A stretch of DNA of 64,000 nucleotides from Pedobacter cryoconitis (GTDB lineage Bacteria > Bacteroidota > Bacteroidia > Sphingobacteriales > Sphingobacteriaceae): NCBI RefSeq assembly GCF_001590605.1, contig NZ_CP014504.1, forward strand, positions 4,836,001 to 4,900,000. The letters are read 5' to 3'. The position numbers and the translations under genes are program-made. Under the pieces are notes generated by a model, which had not been told where the DNA came from, made no database searches, and saw only the letters and a program-made list of their open reading frames with translations. Below, piece by piece: positions 1 through 9,494 of the stretch; position 1 is the stretch's first letter, and each line of letters starts with the position of its first letter.

Positions 1-1491
1 GCTGATATTGTCAGTATTTTGAAAATTTTGTAAAACATAATATGGATTCAGTGTATAAGCACCATAATAACCATAAAGATCATCATGAACTACGCCATCT
101 GCACCTGTATATCCGTAACCATTATATTTGTTACTCAAATCTTTCAAGCTGCTCAAATCAATATCTCTAGGAGTTTGATATACGTTATTCAATACAGAAG
201 AACCACCTTGTCCACCACCAATATTGGTACTGGCAACATTCGTATAATTGAAGTTAACACCTGCTGAAAATTTGTTACTGAAGTCAGTGTTACCGTTAAA
301 CCTTACACCATACTTATTGTAATCATTACTTTTTCCAGGGAAAACACCTTTAGAATTCAGTGAGTTTAAACCTAAATAGAAAGTAGACTTATCAGAACCA
401 CCAGAGAAACTCAGATTGTTATCTGTAGCAAATCCAGTTTTAAAGAAATCTTTAACGTTATCTTTAACTGCTGAATAAGCCTTCTGCTGACGAACACCGT
501 CAATCTGTTGTCCCCAAGGCTGTACAGTTCCTGTAAAAGGAGCTCCCCAGCTACCATTTTCCCTTGGGTCATTTATATATTGCTGAACACCATTAGTAAC
601 TAAAGGATCACCATCATCACCAACTGCATAATAACCTTGTCCATATTGATTCTGGAATTTAGGCAATTTTAAAATTGAAGAGAAAGTATTGGAAGTGTTA
701 AAAGTAATAGAAGTTTTATCAGCACCTTTAGCACCACTTTTTGTAGTAATAATCAAAGCACCGTTAGATGCACGTGCTCCATAAAGAGCCGCAGCAGCAG
801 GGCCTTTTAATACGGTTACCGAAGCGATGTCATCAGGAGCAATATCATTTCCTCTGTTACCAAAGTCAACACTTGATCTGTCATCACCACTACCAGCTGC
901 ACTACCACCAGTAATACTCGAGTTATCTACAGGCACACCATCAATCACAATCAGCGCCTGGTTATTTCCATTAATAGAAGATCCACCACGAAGAACGATA
1001 CGTGATGAACTACCTGGAGTATTTGAACTCGAAGTAATGTTAACCCCAGCTACTTTACCAGTTAAAGAAGTAATTGCACTTGGATTCCCGCCCGATGTCA
1101 ATTCATCGTTTTTAATAGTTGGCGCAGAATAACCTAATGTTCTCTTTTCTCTTTTGATCGAGTTTGCTGTAACGACAACTTCACTTAATGATTTAGTATC
1201 AGCTGCAAGGCTCACACTAATAACATTACCTGCTTTAAGTTCAACAATCTGATTAATATACCCTAGTGAGCTGAATTCAAGGCCTGTAGCTCCTGCTGGA
1301 ACTTTGATTGCGTACTTTCCGTCAGATCCAGATTGTGCTCCACCCTGAGCTCCTCTGATTTTTACACTGACACCAGGAATGGGCTGCCCGTCATCCTTTC
1401 CTGTCACAGTACCAGTTATTGTTCTGTCCTGAGCCATTGCAGCTACTGCAACGCATAGGAACAAGAATAAACTTAGTATAAGTTTTTTCAT
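1..1491 (-). CDS. SusC/RagA-family TonB-linked outer membrane receptor, 5' part only
   Basis: Reads 497 codons from the ATG at 1491 to the window edge without a stop, so the C-terminal barrel lies outside. Starts with a signal peptide (MKKLILSLFLFLCVAVAAMA), then a carboxypeptidase-like regulatory domain (about residues 25-100), a SLSEVVVTA TonB-box-like segment, and a plug domain with RGGSSINGNNQALIVIDGVP-type and GPAAAALYGARASNGA motifs that are hallmarks of SusC. By family knowledge such proteins import glycans or peptides across the outer membrane with a SusD lipoprotein, which would be encoded just outside the window. The substrate cannot be told. Confidence 0.95.
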   Translation of the reverse strand, partial: MKKLILSLFLFLCVAVAAMAQDRTITGTVTGKDDGQPIPGVSVKIRGAQGGAQSGSDGKYAIKVPAGATGLEFSSLGYINQIVELKAGNVISVSLAADTKSLSEVVVTANSIKREKRTLGYSAPTIKNDELTSGGNPSAITSLTGKVAGVNITSSSNTPGSSSRIVLRGGSSINGNNQALIVIDGVPVDNSSITGGSAAGSGDDRSSVDFGNRGNDIAPDDIASVTVLKGPAAAALYGARASNGALIITTKSGAKGADKTSITFNTSNTFSSILKLPKFQNQYGQGYYAVGDDGDPLVTNGVQQYINDPRENGSWGAPFTGTVQPWGQQIDGVRQQKAYSAVKDNVKDFFKTGFATDNNLSFSGGSDKSTFYLGLNSLNSKGVFPGKSNDYNKYGVRFNGNTDFSNKFSAGVNFNYTNVASTNIGGGQGGSSVLNNVYQTPRDIDLSSLKDLSNKYNGYGYTGADGVVHDDLYGYYGAYTLNPYYVLQNFQNTDNIS

Positions 1492-2118
1492 AAAAAATAT
1501 TTATATAGGTTGTTAATAAGTTAATAAGCATCTAAGATAAACTAAAAAACTATTATTATTATTTTTTTACTCCTTTTTTGAGTGTTGTAACATAAAAATC
1601 ATAAACTGGCATTACAGCTAGTAAAAGGATATAACCTATATAAAACAGGCACTTTATAAACCCTGAATTCACCAATAAAGGTTAGTGTAAGAGTCAACTT
1701 TTGGCACAGCCGTTTGCACTATTGTAAAAACTATTTAACAAAAAGAAACGGTAGCACCCCCTTTCACCCCCGTTATTAACCAACAATCGATTATCGGAAG
1801 GTTTAGTATTAAAAAATTTCGTGTTAATCGATTTAGGTTTTAGAAAAAATCAATTATTCCAAAAAAATAAGCTTAAAAAAATAATAATTCACCTGTAATT
1901 GCTATAGTTTCAAGCCGTATATCACAGTAAATCTGTACACTTATCTATTGGATTTGAACAAAATATGAGGAGTACCATTTGCTGTTGTTCAGCATTGATT
2001 ATTCTATGAAAACAATTTTCTGTCTTTTAAGGCGCCTATAGCCGAACGCTATAGGAATAGCCTCAAAATATGACATTAAGAAAACAATACAAACTGGATT
2101 ACCGGTCAATTTTAGCAA
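1492..2118. other. Intergenic region upstream of the susC-like gene
   Basis: 627 bases without a convincing gene. The strand is AT-rich, as expected upstream of a highly expressed receptor gene. The only clear structure is the hairpin at 2035-2055. A short open frame at 2070-2255 runs into the M14 gene on the other strand and looks accidental. No ECF-sigma or anti-sigma gene lies on this side. Confidence 0.6.
2035..2055 (-). terminator. Hairpin downstream of the M14 peptidase gene
   Basis: CCTATAGC at 2035-2042 and GCTATAGG at 2048-2055 form a perfect 8-bp stem with a 5-nt loop, 64 bp past the M14 stop. There is no strong U-run on either strand, so termination is plausible but not certain. 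Confidence 0.4.
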
Positions 2119-4605
2119 TTAAAAAACAAGAAAAATTGTATTCACGAATAATTGTTTCCCACTTTCCCAAAATGAACGGAACAACAAGTTACAAGAGAGA
2201 TACACAATATTTCCTTTACCAGCTGGCTGTACCCCAAACAACATTCCTTGTGTGAGCTTTTCCTGCACATTTTTACCAGCAATTCCTGTTACATAGGCAT
2301 CCGGTTTCAGCACGCCAACATTCCAACCCTTTTGTAAAGGCTCATAAAGCTTATCATCTGTTTTTAAAGTATAATAAACTTCTCCCAGTCCAATAGAAAA
2401 AGGATGACTTTTATCCAGATTGACCTTATAAATAGCACCAGGAATGGCGTCTGCCGCATTGTCCCTATCCTTCTCCTTATAACTCCGGAAAAAACCTTCT
2501 TTTGTTGCTGCACCTGGAAACTCTTTTTTCCTGATGTCGAATGGTTTGACCCCTGCCACACTTGAAATTGCATCTTCCAGCAGGATCACTTTACCACCAA
2601 GGTTAATCCAATCCTCCAATTTCTCCATATTCCTGCGCATATAGGTGCCGTCAGGTAAAATCAGGACATTGGTGGTCGCCAGATTTAAGCTTCCAATACT
2701 TTGCTCAGCTATAATATTCAATGGATAGTTTAGTTCCTGCTCAAAAAAGTGCCAGACTTCCCCAGCACTCTGCGCAGAAATATCCTGACCAGCAACCATC
2801 GCAACCTTAGGTACAGGGAGTAACGGATATGCAGAAGAACCCAGATCTTTTCCCTTCTCTACGTAACTGCCAGCAATAGCAAAGAAGGGTTTTCTATATT
2901 TTTTAGAAAGTGCAGTAATATCAGCTTCAATCAACTTATTTAGCTTTTCATTTTCGGCTCTGTAAATTAATAATGATCCTGCCTGACGAACTATTCCTCC
3001 AACTGTGAAAGCCTGTTCCGCAATACGCACCTTAATATTTGCCCGATGCAGTGCGATCAAAATCTGCGCATCCTCAACTGCATCCCAGGATAAAACCCAA
3101 CCATAAGGTTTTGCTAAAACCAGCACGCTATCTTTCCGGGTTTCAGGCTCCGGGAATTCCCCGGTAAAAACTTCTTTACATGCAAAAGCATTCAGACCGT
3201 AAGCATAAGGCAATGCCCATGCAGTAATGTCATAAGTATTTGAATCAGTAACCATGGTTTGAGGTTCAAACAACACATTAGCGAGAACAGAGGCAGGTTG
3301 TTTAAGACTAATGACCATATCATTTCTGCCGAGCCTGAAAAGCGCTGTCTTCTTTGTTGCGAAATTAAATCCTGTTATGGTTTTATCTCCGCCAAAAGCA
3401 TATTGGATATTGTTTTTTTTTAATAAAGCAGCCATTTTTTTCACTCTGCTTATATTATCAGCTTTTACTACGTAGGTTTTATAAGTGCCCGTAGGATAAG
3501 AAACGGCTTGTGTAAAATATTTCTTAAACTCCGCAACCAATTTGTAAGCATTATCAGATACCGTTTCGAGCGTGGCGAGCCCGGTTGTGAGATGATGGTT
3601 TATTCTGTCTTTTAAAGTTAAAGAATCACCGTTTGCGATCACCACTGCTAAACCAGCGCCAATTCCACCTTGCTCATAAGTCATTCCAATTGCCCCATTA
3701 TATAAAGGATAGGTATCTCCATAAGATGGGTACAATAGATCGAATCTCTCTTTTGTGAAGTATTGCCATCCATTTTTATCGAAATATCTGGCGTTATTTT
3801 TTCCTGCTATAATTTGAAATTCACGTTGGAAAGCCGTGATATCCTGATGTACCGGTTCGGCAGCAGGTGCAAAATAGTAGGGTTCATTATAGCTTTGTTC
3901 ATGAAAATCGATATGGACTTCAGGCATCCATTGGTGATACAAAACCTGACGTTGCTGGGTTTCAATTTGTGATTGCCAAGCCCAATCGCGGTTAAGATCA
4001 AAATAATAGTGATTAGAACGCCCTCCTGGCCAAGGTTCAATATGTTCTCTGGAAAGGGGGTTTGCATCAGGAATAAGTCCCGCTACCCCCGTATAATAAT
4101 TGATATATCTTTCTCTCCCATCAGGGTTCAAACAGGGATCAATAATGACTATCGTATTTTTCAGCCAATCTTTTGTCTGCCGGTTTACACCCTCAGCTAA
4201 AGTATACAGCATTTTCATAGCCGTCTCTGACGAACTGGCTTCATTTCCATGAACATTGTAACTTAACCATAAAATAGCTGGCTGTTTACTGAGATTGAGC
4301 TGTCCGCCTTCTGCCTTACTCAAACTTAAGTTATTCTTCCTGAGCTGTTCCAGATTATTCATGTTCTCTTTTGAGGAGATTACAGCGGCCATTAGCTCAC
4401 GATGCTCATAAGACTTTCCATAATTAATGAGTTTGATGTTACTATCTGCTCCTGCCAGGTATTTAAAATAAGCCAGGATCTGGTAATGCGGCGTAAATCT
4501 TGTACCTAATGGATAGCCTAAAAATGTATCAGGAGATTTTATCTGTGCCTGGACAGCCGTAAAGCAGATGAATAACGATAAAAATAAGAACGTAATTTTC
4601 TTCAT
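2119..4605 (-). CDS. Secreted M14-family zinc carboxypeptidase
   Basis: 828 aa with signal peptide (first about 20 residues, ending AVQAQ). The M14 zinc site is visible: HxxE in NVHGNEASS (H119, E122) and the third ligand in HIDFHEQ (about H235), with NPDGRERY and DLNRDW motifs between. The remaining roughly 450 residues resemble the long C-terminal region of Bacteroidota M14 proteins, including a class-I-glutamine-amidotransferase-like fold region (ILPDGTYMRRNMEKLEDWI). Expected to act outside the cytoplasm on peptides; specificity unknown. It stands alone, between an AT-rich gap and the divergent murF. Confidence 0.9.
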   Translation of the reverse strand: MKKITFLFLSLFICFTAVQAQIKSPDTFLGYPLGTRFTPHYQILAYFKYLAGADSNIKLINYGKSYEHRELMAAVISSKENMNNLEQLRKNNLSLSKAEGGQLNLSKQPAILWLSYNVHGNEASSSETAMKMLYTLAEGVNRQTKDWLKNTIVIIDPCLNPDGRERYINYYTGVAGLIPDANPLSREHIEPWPGGRSNHYYFDLNRDWAWQSQIETQQRQVLYHQWMPEVHIDFHEQSYNEPYYFAPAAEPVHQDITAFQREFQIIAGKNNARYFDKNGWQYFTKERFDLLYPSYGDTYPLYNGAIGMTYEQGGIGAGLAVVIANGDSLTLKDRINHHLTTGLATLETVSDNAYKLVAEFKKYFTQAVSYPTGTYKTYVVKADNISRVKKMAALLKKNNIQYAFGGDKTITGFNFATKKTALFRLGRNDMVISLKQPASVLANVLFEPQTMVTDSNTYDITAWALPYAYGLNAFACKEVFTGEFPEPETRKDSVLVLAKPYGWVLSWDAVEDAQILIALHRANIKVRIAEQAFTVGGIVRQAGSLLIYRAENEKLNKLIEADITALSKKYRKPFFAIAGSYVEKGKDLGSSAYPLLPVPKVAMVAGQDISAQSAGEVWHFFEQELNYPLNIIAEQSIGSLNLATTNVLILPDGTYMRRNMEKLEDWINLGGKVILLEDAISSVAGVKPFDIRKKEFPGAATKEGFFRSYKEKDRDNAADAIPGAIYKVNLDKSHPFSIGLGEVYYTLKTDDKLYEPLQKGWNVGVLKPDAYVTGIAGKNVQEKLTQGMLFGVQPAGKGNIVYLSCNLLFRSFWESGKQLFVNTIFLVF

Positions 4606-4754
4606 CAGGCTGGGTTGATTCAGGTTATTAATACTAAGTTAATTTAGAGGTTGTTTAAATTTAAACGATTTCTTGACACCAAAGTACTAAAGAATATTTT
4701 TTGTTTGTCATCCATAATGTAATTTTACCAACGATTACTTCAACAACCTACGCC

Positions 4755-6056
4755 ATGTCCCAAATTGAATCTATTTATCAACACTACCTGTCAAATCCGG
4801 TGATCTGTACTGACACCAGAAATATTAGTGCAGGCTGTTTGTTCTTCGCGCTGAAAGGAGAGCATTTCGATGCCAATACATTTGCAGCAGAAGCTTTAAA
4901 ACAAGGTGCTGCCTATGCGATTATAGACAATGAGGAATATCTGATTAATGACTCCTGTTTATTAGTTGAAGATGTCTTAACTGCTTTGCAGGATTTAGCC
5001 CGTCACCACCGGACGCAGCTTCATATCCCTATTATTGGCCTGACAGGGAGCAACGGAAAAACAACCACCAAAGAACTGATCAATGCAGTACTGAGTGCGC
5101 AATATAAAACCTTTGCTACAAAAGGGAACCTGAATAATCATATTGGTGTTCCTTTATCAATTTTAGCTATTGCACCAGATACAGAGATCGCTGTGATTGA
5201 AATGGGTGCCAATCACCAAAAAGAGATTGAGTTTTTGTGCACTATTGCCCAGCCTACCCATGGAATGATTACGAATATCGGGATGGCTCACCTGGATGGA
5301 TTTGGAGGTTTTGAAGGCGTAAAAAAAGGAAAAGCCGAGTTATTCACTTATCTCAAAAACACGGATGGTATAGCTTTTATAAACAGAGACAATCCATATA
5401 TTATGGAAATGAGCAGTGTTGCGCAATTAGCTCACCTGGTTTATTACGGAACCGTAGGGGAAAACTTCGTGTCCGGACAACTTTTGAAATCAGATCCGCT
5501 GATTGAGTTAAGCTGGAAAAAACAGCAGGAAGCTTTTAAAGCTCAGGCCAACCTGACAGGGGCTTATAATTTTGAGAATATCCTGGCAGCAATTTGTATT
5601 GCATCTTTCTTTGAGCTTAGTCCAGATCAGGTTAATAAAGGCTTAGCAGCATATTTTCCGAACAATAACCGCTCACAATTGACTAAAACGGCCACGAATA
5701 CCGTCATCTGCGACTTCTATAATGCTAATCCAAGCAGTATGACTGCAGCGCTTGGCAATATCTCTATCCTCGAAGCCAAAAACAAAGTTGCTATCATTGG
5801 GGATATGTTTGAACTGGGTCCGGAAACTGAAGAGCAACATAATTTGATAGCCGCTTTGGCAGAAAAATCAGGGTTAGATACCGTCATTTTAATCGGCAAG
5901 CATTTTTACGCGCTAAAAGACAAGTTTGAAGGGCTGTTTTTTAATACGCCAAAGGAAACTGAAGCCTGGTTAAAAGAGAATCCTGTAACAGATAGCCTTG
6001 TTTTACTGAAAGGTTCAAGAGGGATGGCTTTAGAGCAGTTATTGCCAGTCTTGTAA
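4755..6056 (+). CDS. murF: UDP-N-acetylmuramoyl-tripeptide--D-alanyl-D-alanine ligase
   Basis: 433 aa from the ATG at 4755 (MSQIESIY); an in-frame TTG at 4701 would add 18 residues that do not fit the family. Mur ligase N-domain with TDTRNISAGCLFFALKG, P-loop GLTGSNGKTTTKE (about residues 95-107), GNLNNHIGVP, and a C-terminal domain with GDMFELG. Adds D-Ala-D-Ala to the peptidoglycan precursor in the cytoplasm, using ATP. Monocistronic here: divergent from the M14 gene and followed by a palindromic non-coding stretch. Confidence 0.96.
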   Translation: MSQIESIYQHYLSNPVICTDTRNISAGCLFFALKGEHFDANTFAAEALKQGAAYAIIDNEEYLINDSCLLVEDVLTALQDLARHHRTQLHIPIIGLTGSNGKTTTKELINAVLSAQYKTFATKGNLNNHIGVPLSILAIAPDTEIAVIEMGANHQKEIEFLCTIAQPTHGMITNIGMAHLDGFGGFEGVKKGKAELFTYLKNTDGIAFINRDNPYIMEMSSVAQLAHLVYYGTVGENFVSGQLLKSDPLIELSWKKQQEAFKAQANLTGAYNFENILAAICIASFFELSPDQVNKGLAAYFPNNNRSQLTKTATNTVICDFYNANPSSMTAALGNISILEAKNKVAIIGDMFELGPETEEQHNLIAALAEKSGLDTVILIGKHFYALKDKFEGLFFNTPKETEAWLKENPVTDSLVLLKGSRGMALEQLLPVL

Positions 6057-6089
6057 AATCAATAAAAAAGCTTGTATTCTGCTTAGGTT

Positions 6090-6243
6090 TTGTAGGGGTA
6101 CTGGCATACTACTGGTATACATTGAAGTAGGGTTGAAGTAGGGTTGAACTACCCTTGAAGTACCTCAGGCTACTTCAATCCTACTTGAACCCTACTTCAA
6201 TACTAGTTCAATGTATACCACAACCCCTACAGTACCCCTACAA
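6090..6243. repeat. 154-bp imperfect palindrome made of repeated words
   Basis: TTGTAGGGGTACTG (6090-6103) is the exact inverse of 6230-6243, TGGTATACATTGAA (6113-6126) the exact inverse of 6207-6220, and TTGAAGTA (6155-6162) the exact inverse of 6171-6178. All three arm pairs share one centre at 6166/6167. Between them the left arm holds tandem TTGAAGTAGGG-like words that have partial partners on the right. It encodes no protein and lies between convergent murF and gldH. Function unknown; a related structure is at 44385-44543. Confidence 0.85.
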
Positions 6244-6285
6244 TACCCCTGCACAAATGCGTTTTCAAATAAAGGCAAAATCAAC

Positions 6286-6318
6286 AAAAAACCCGGTCTT
6301 GTAAACAGCCGGATTTTT
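6286..6318 (-). terminator. Probable terminator of the holB-PSP1-gldH operon
   Basis: On the minus strand AATCCGG and CCGGGTT pair (one G-T) around a loop of about 13 nt, and CCGGGTT runs on into a TTTTTT tract. It lies 27 bp beyond the gldH stop. Confidence 0.6.
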
Positions 6319-6344
6319 CAATAAATAGCCATAAAAATATATTC

Positions 6345-6827
6345 TTATTTCACTGGAACTCCGGAAACGGTAATTCCTGCATCGCTGATTTCCTTTAAAG
6401 GATTATCACGCATATTTTGTTCAATTTCAATAGTATATTTCCCTGCTTGCGGAAAATGGTAATTAGTCAGTAATGGGAGAACAGAAGTATATAAGTTTCC
6501 CGAACCTTTGCCCAGCCATTGCCCGTCAGACTCCGCGAGTTTATATTCATAACGTCTGGTGATTTTAGGTAAACCAGGGCCGCTCAGGTGCATCAAAATA
6601 TAAATATTAGCATACCTGTAATCAGCAGTATGCCTAAGCTTAAACTTAAGAGATACAGGCATTGCAGGATCTTTGATCTCTGCAGTGCCCTTAATCTTAT
6701 TGACATAGCTCCAGTTACGCTGAGGCATTTCTTCGTTTGTATCAATCAGGTTATTTGTATTACATCCCAGCAGTCCTGTTGCCAGTACACTGAAAAACAA
6801 CAATACAAAAATCTTAATTCTCTTCAT
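6345..6827 (-). CDS. gldH: Gliding motility lipoprotein GldH
   Basis: 160 aa lipoprotein: signal peptide with lipobox ending LLGC (Cys22), then a GldH-type beta-rich domain (YVNKIKGTAEIKDPAMPVSLKFKLRHT; YANIYILMHLSGP). The start overlaps the PSP1-domain gene by 14 bp, so the two are co-transcribed. GldH is one of the proteins needed for gliding in Flavobacterium; it also occurs in non-gliding Bacteroidota, so its presence does not prove motility here. Confidence 0.9.
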   Translation of the reverse strand: MKRIKIFVLLFFSVLATGLLGCNTNNLIDTNEEMPQRNWSYVNKIKGTAEIKDPAMPVSLKFKLRHTADYRYANIYILMHLSGPGLPKITRRYEYKLAESDGQWLGKGSGNLYTSVLPLLTNYHFPQAGKYTIEIEQNMRDNPLKEISDAGITVSGVPVK

Positions 6828-8304
6828 TCTTTGGCTTATCCGTTGGTTTGTTACGTCTGCGGTTATTCCTTGACCTGTTATTTCTGCTGGCAGAAGGGGC
6901 TTTCACCACTTCTCCATCTTCTGTTTTAACTACCTCAGGCGCTTTTTTCACTTCCTGATTCCTTCTGTTTTCAGCAGGTTTCTGATTTGGCTGTGCTGTT
7001 TTCTGAGCTGGCTGACCTGGTTTTACACCCGGCTGGCTTCCTTTTGCAGTTTGCTGGTTTGGCTTAACAGCTGGCTGACCCGGCTTAACAGCTGGCTGAC
7101 CCGGCTTAACAGCTGGCTGACCCGGCTTAACACCACGTTCAGCTCTGTTAGGCGCATTCGTTTTATTCCTGTTATTGTTATTTTTTGCGTTTTTATTTCT
7201 TGGTTTATCATCCAGACGGGTTAAGCTGTCCTGACCAACAACATTCTCATAATCAGGGATTTTCTCTACGAAAACTGTAGTTTCCAATTCTACCGCTTCA
7301 TCTTTTAAATTCACCGGCTTCTGGCCCTTTTTATTCATGGCCATGATTTCTTTCACACGGTCCACTTTCAATGGGATCCAGTCTTCCTGATTTGGATAAC
7401 TAAACCACATTAATTTCTTGAAAATATCTGTTTTTTGATGACGCGCTGTCCCTATTTCTGTTTGAAGACTCTCCACACGGTCCGGAATATCCTTTAAAGC
7501 ATCCAGGTAAGTATCCAGTTCATAGTTCAGGCAGCATTTCAACTTACCACATTGTCCGGCAAGCTTTAAAGTGTTCAGGGAAAGATTCTGATATCTTGCA
7601 GCAGCTGTAGAAACTGTTTTAAAGTTAGTTAACCAGGTAGAGCAGCATAATTCACGTCCGCAAGACCCGATCCCACCTAATCTTCCAGCTTCCTGACGCA
7701 TTCCGATTTGCCTCATTTCAATCCTGATGCGGAAAGTTTCAGCCATTTTCTTGATCAGCTCCCTGAAATCTACCCGCCCTTCTGCAGTATAGAAGAAAGT
7801 TGCTTTGGTTTTATCACCCTGATAATCCACGTCACTGATTTTCATCGAAAGGCGCAGGTCAAGAGCCAGCGTACGGGCCTTGTGCATAGTTTCCCATTCC
7901 AGGTCTTTTGCCAGTTTCCATTTATCCACATCAGCCTCTGTGGCTTTTCTGTAGACTTTACGGGTCACCTGATCCATTGGTGTTTTACGGCGTTTCATCT
8001 GCATACGCACCAATTCTCCTGTTAAAGAGACATGGCCAATATCATATCCGCCAGTAGAACCTTCTACCGCAATCAGTTCCCCGATTTCCAAATAAATATT
8101 ATCAGTATTCAGATAAAATTCCTTTCTCGCACCTTTGAATTTAACCTCTATAACCTCGAAAGGCTTATAATTAGAAGGCATGTCCAAATTAGACAGCCAA
8201 TCGTAAACTTCCATTTTCTGGCAACCTCCAGTAAGGCATGAGCCATTACTTTTGCAGCCTGAGGGGGCGCAACCGCCACCTGTAGAACAACTTCCACATC
8301 CCAT
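6814..8304 (-). CDS. PSP1-domain protein (RicT/YaaT-like) with Cys-rich head and Pro/Gln repeat tail
   Basis: 496 aa. Residues 1-28 are Cys/Gly-rich (MGCGSCSTGGGC, CLTGGC). The central PSP1 domain carries the conserved cysteines of the family: GIGSCGRELCCSTW and GQCGKLKCCLNYE (about residues 210-265). The C-terminal 130 residues are low-complexity, with the heptad AVKPGQP repeated, followed by a basic Arg/Asn-rich end, perhaps RNA-binding. In Bacillus the homologue belongs to a complex affecting mRNA processing; the role in Bacteroidota is not established. Sits 2 bp after holB, in the order holB-PSP1-gldH. Confidence 0.85.
   Translation of the reverse strand: MGCGSCSTGGGCAPSGCKSNGSCLTGGCQKMEVYDWLSNLDMPSNYKPFEVIEVKFKGARKEFYLNTDNIYLEIGELIAVEGSTGGYDIGHVSLTGELVRMQMKRRKTPMDQVTRKVYRKATEADVDKWKLAKDLEWETMHKARTLALDLRLSMKISDVDYQGDKTKATFFYTAEGRVDFRELIKKMAETFRIRIEMRQIGMRQEAGRLGGIGSCGRELCCSTWLTNFKTVSTAAARYQNLSLNTLKLAGQCGKLKCCLNYELDTYLDALKDIPDRVESLQTEIGTARHQKTDIFKKLMWFSYPNQEDWIPLKVDRVKEIMAMNKKGQKPVNLKDEAVELETTVFVEKIPDYENVVGQDSLTRLDDKPRNKNAKNNNNRNKTNAPNRAERGVKPGQPAVKPGQPAVKPGQPAVKPNQQTAKGSQPGVKPGQPAQKTAQPNQKPAENRRNQEVKKAPEVVKTEDGEVVKAPSASRNNRSRNNRRRNKPTDKPKNEEN
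7061..7123. repeat. Three perfect 21-bp tandem repeats inside the PSP1-domain gene
   Basis: The unit GGCTTAACAGCTGGCTGACCC occurs three times at 7061, 7082 and 7103, with a partial fourth copy after 7123. It encodes the heptapeptide AVKPGQP and keeps the frame, so copy number can change by slippage without breaking the protein. Confidence 0.9.
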
Positions 8305-8306
8305 AA

Positions 8307-9455
8307 CTAATTGTATATATGTTGAGTCCCTTTCGGGAGCGTTTTAAACTTGATTATTTTTACCAATTGTAAAGATACATCTAAAAATAGTATTTTAGGA
8401 TTAGCGTTACGTTCTATATGATAATGTGCTTGCTCCAGCTCAGTGATAATTGCCGAAGCCATATTCAGATCCAGTACGTGTTTGCTTAATTTTTGTGCGG
8501 TATCAAGCGTCCTGGCAGGTAATTTCACTAAACTATCTGCGCCGCTCATCAGTAAACTGCACTCTCTTAAAAAGCTGATTCCGTACTTTAAAAAATTCTT
8601 TTGATTTTCTCTTCCCCAGCTTGCTGCCTGATCTACGAAATTGACCAGATCAAGCACCTTGTTCCCATAACCCATTCTTAACCATTCTGCAAAAACGTCT
8701 GCATTATCATTGTGTGCTTGTGCAGCCTGCAGTTTAGCTTCAATTAAATTACCGTCTGCCAGAAAACTATACGTCGCCGCCTGTTCTTCCGACAAATTGT
8801 GATTGCTGGTCAGGTAGTTTTGTACAGTTTCAAAAGGGAGCTTCGGTATTTTGACAATTTGTGTCCGCGACAGCAGTGTAGAAAGGATATGTTCCTGATT
8901 GTTTGCGACCAATAAGAATAAAGTATTTGCAGGTGGCTCTTCAATAATTTTCAACAAAGAGTTGCCTTCTTTTTCCAGATATTCCGGCAGCCACATAATC
9001 AGCACCTTGGTCTCTGCTTCAAAAGCTTTATAACTTAATTTCTTGATGATATCATGGCATTCAGCGATATTGATATTCGCCTGTTTATTTTCAGCACTTA
9101 ACCGTAATCGCCAGATATCAAGATCAACATAAGGGTCTGCCAACAGCATAGTCCGCCATTCTTCCAGTACATCGACAGCAATTTTAACATCTTTTGATGC
9201 AAAAAAAGGATAAGAGAAATGCAAATCAGGATGAATGTATCTTGCGTACTTCCGGCAAGAAGAACAAACCCCGCAACTATCGGTGTCAGATTTATCTAAA
9301 CAATTGATGTACTGCGCATAAGCAATAGCAAGAGGTAAAGACCCCGTACCCTCCGCAGAGAGAAATAACTGGGCATGGCTCACCCTGTTTTCAACAACTG
9401 TTTGTATCAGCTGACGCTTTATTTCCTCTTGTCCAACGATCTCTTTAAACTGCAT
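8307..9455 (-). CDS. holB: DNA polymerase III subunit delta prime
   Basis: 382 aa from the ATG at 9455 (MQFKEIVGQEEIKRQL). The open frame extends 119 codons further upstream, but that part overlaps divergent ruvX and has no family resemblance. A four-cysteine zinc module (CLDKSDTDSCGVCSSCRKY) follows a degenerate P-loop (AEGTGSLPLA), as expected for delta prime, a clamp-loader subunit that does not hydrolyse ATP. C-terminal clamp-loader collar region present. First gene of the holB-PSP1-gldH operon. Confidence 0.92.
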   Translation of the reverse strand: MQFKEIVGQEEIKRQLIQTVVENRVSHAQLFLSAEGTGSLPLAIAYAQYINCLDKSDTDSCGVCSSCRKYARYIHPDLHFSYPFFASKDVKIAVDVLEEWRTMLLADPYVDLDIWRLRLSAENKQANINIAECHDIIKKLSYKAFEAETKVLIMWLPEYLEKEGNSLLKIIEEPPANTLFLLVANNQEHILSTLLSRTQIVKIPKLPFETVQNYLTSNHNLSEEQAATYSFLADGNLIEAKLQAAQAHNDNADVFAEWLRMGYGNKVLDLVNFVDQAASWGRENQKNFLKYGISFLRECSLLMSGADSLVKLPARTLDTAQKLSKHVLDLNMASAIITELEQAHYHIERNANPKILFLDVSLQLVKIIKFKTLPKGTQHIYN

Positions 9456-9481
9456 TTGGTGCAAAATAGTAAATTTATAAC

Positions 9482-9489
9482 AATCTTTG
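9482..9489 (+). promoter_or_regulatory. Possible -7 box directly upstream of ruvX
   Basis: AATCTTTG differs from the Bacteroidota -7 consensus TAnnTTTG at one base and ends 5 nt before the ruvX ATG. If used, the transcript would be nearly leaderless. No good -33 TTTG at normal spacing. Confidence 0.3.
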
Positions 9490-9494
9490 CAGCT

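Noticed and set aside
1678..1687. AAAGGTTAGT word identical to the hxlR-1 half-site
   Set aside because: A single 10-mer match 17 kb away, with no inverted partner, is within chance for a 64-kb window.
6061..6260. CRISPR-like spacing of repeated words at the murF palindrome
   Set aside because: Words are of different length and inverted, there are no unique spacers of constant size and no cas genes.
7023..7211. Antisense ORF with SQLLSRV repeats
   Set aside because: It is the mirror frame of the AVKPGQP repeats in the PSP1-domain gene.
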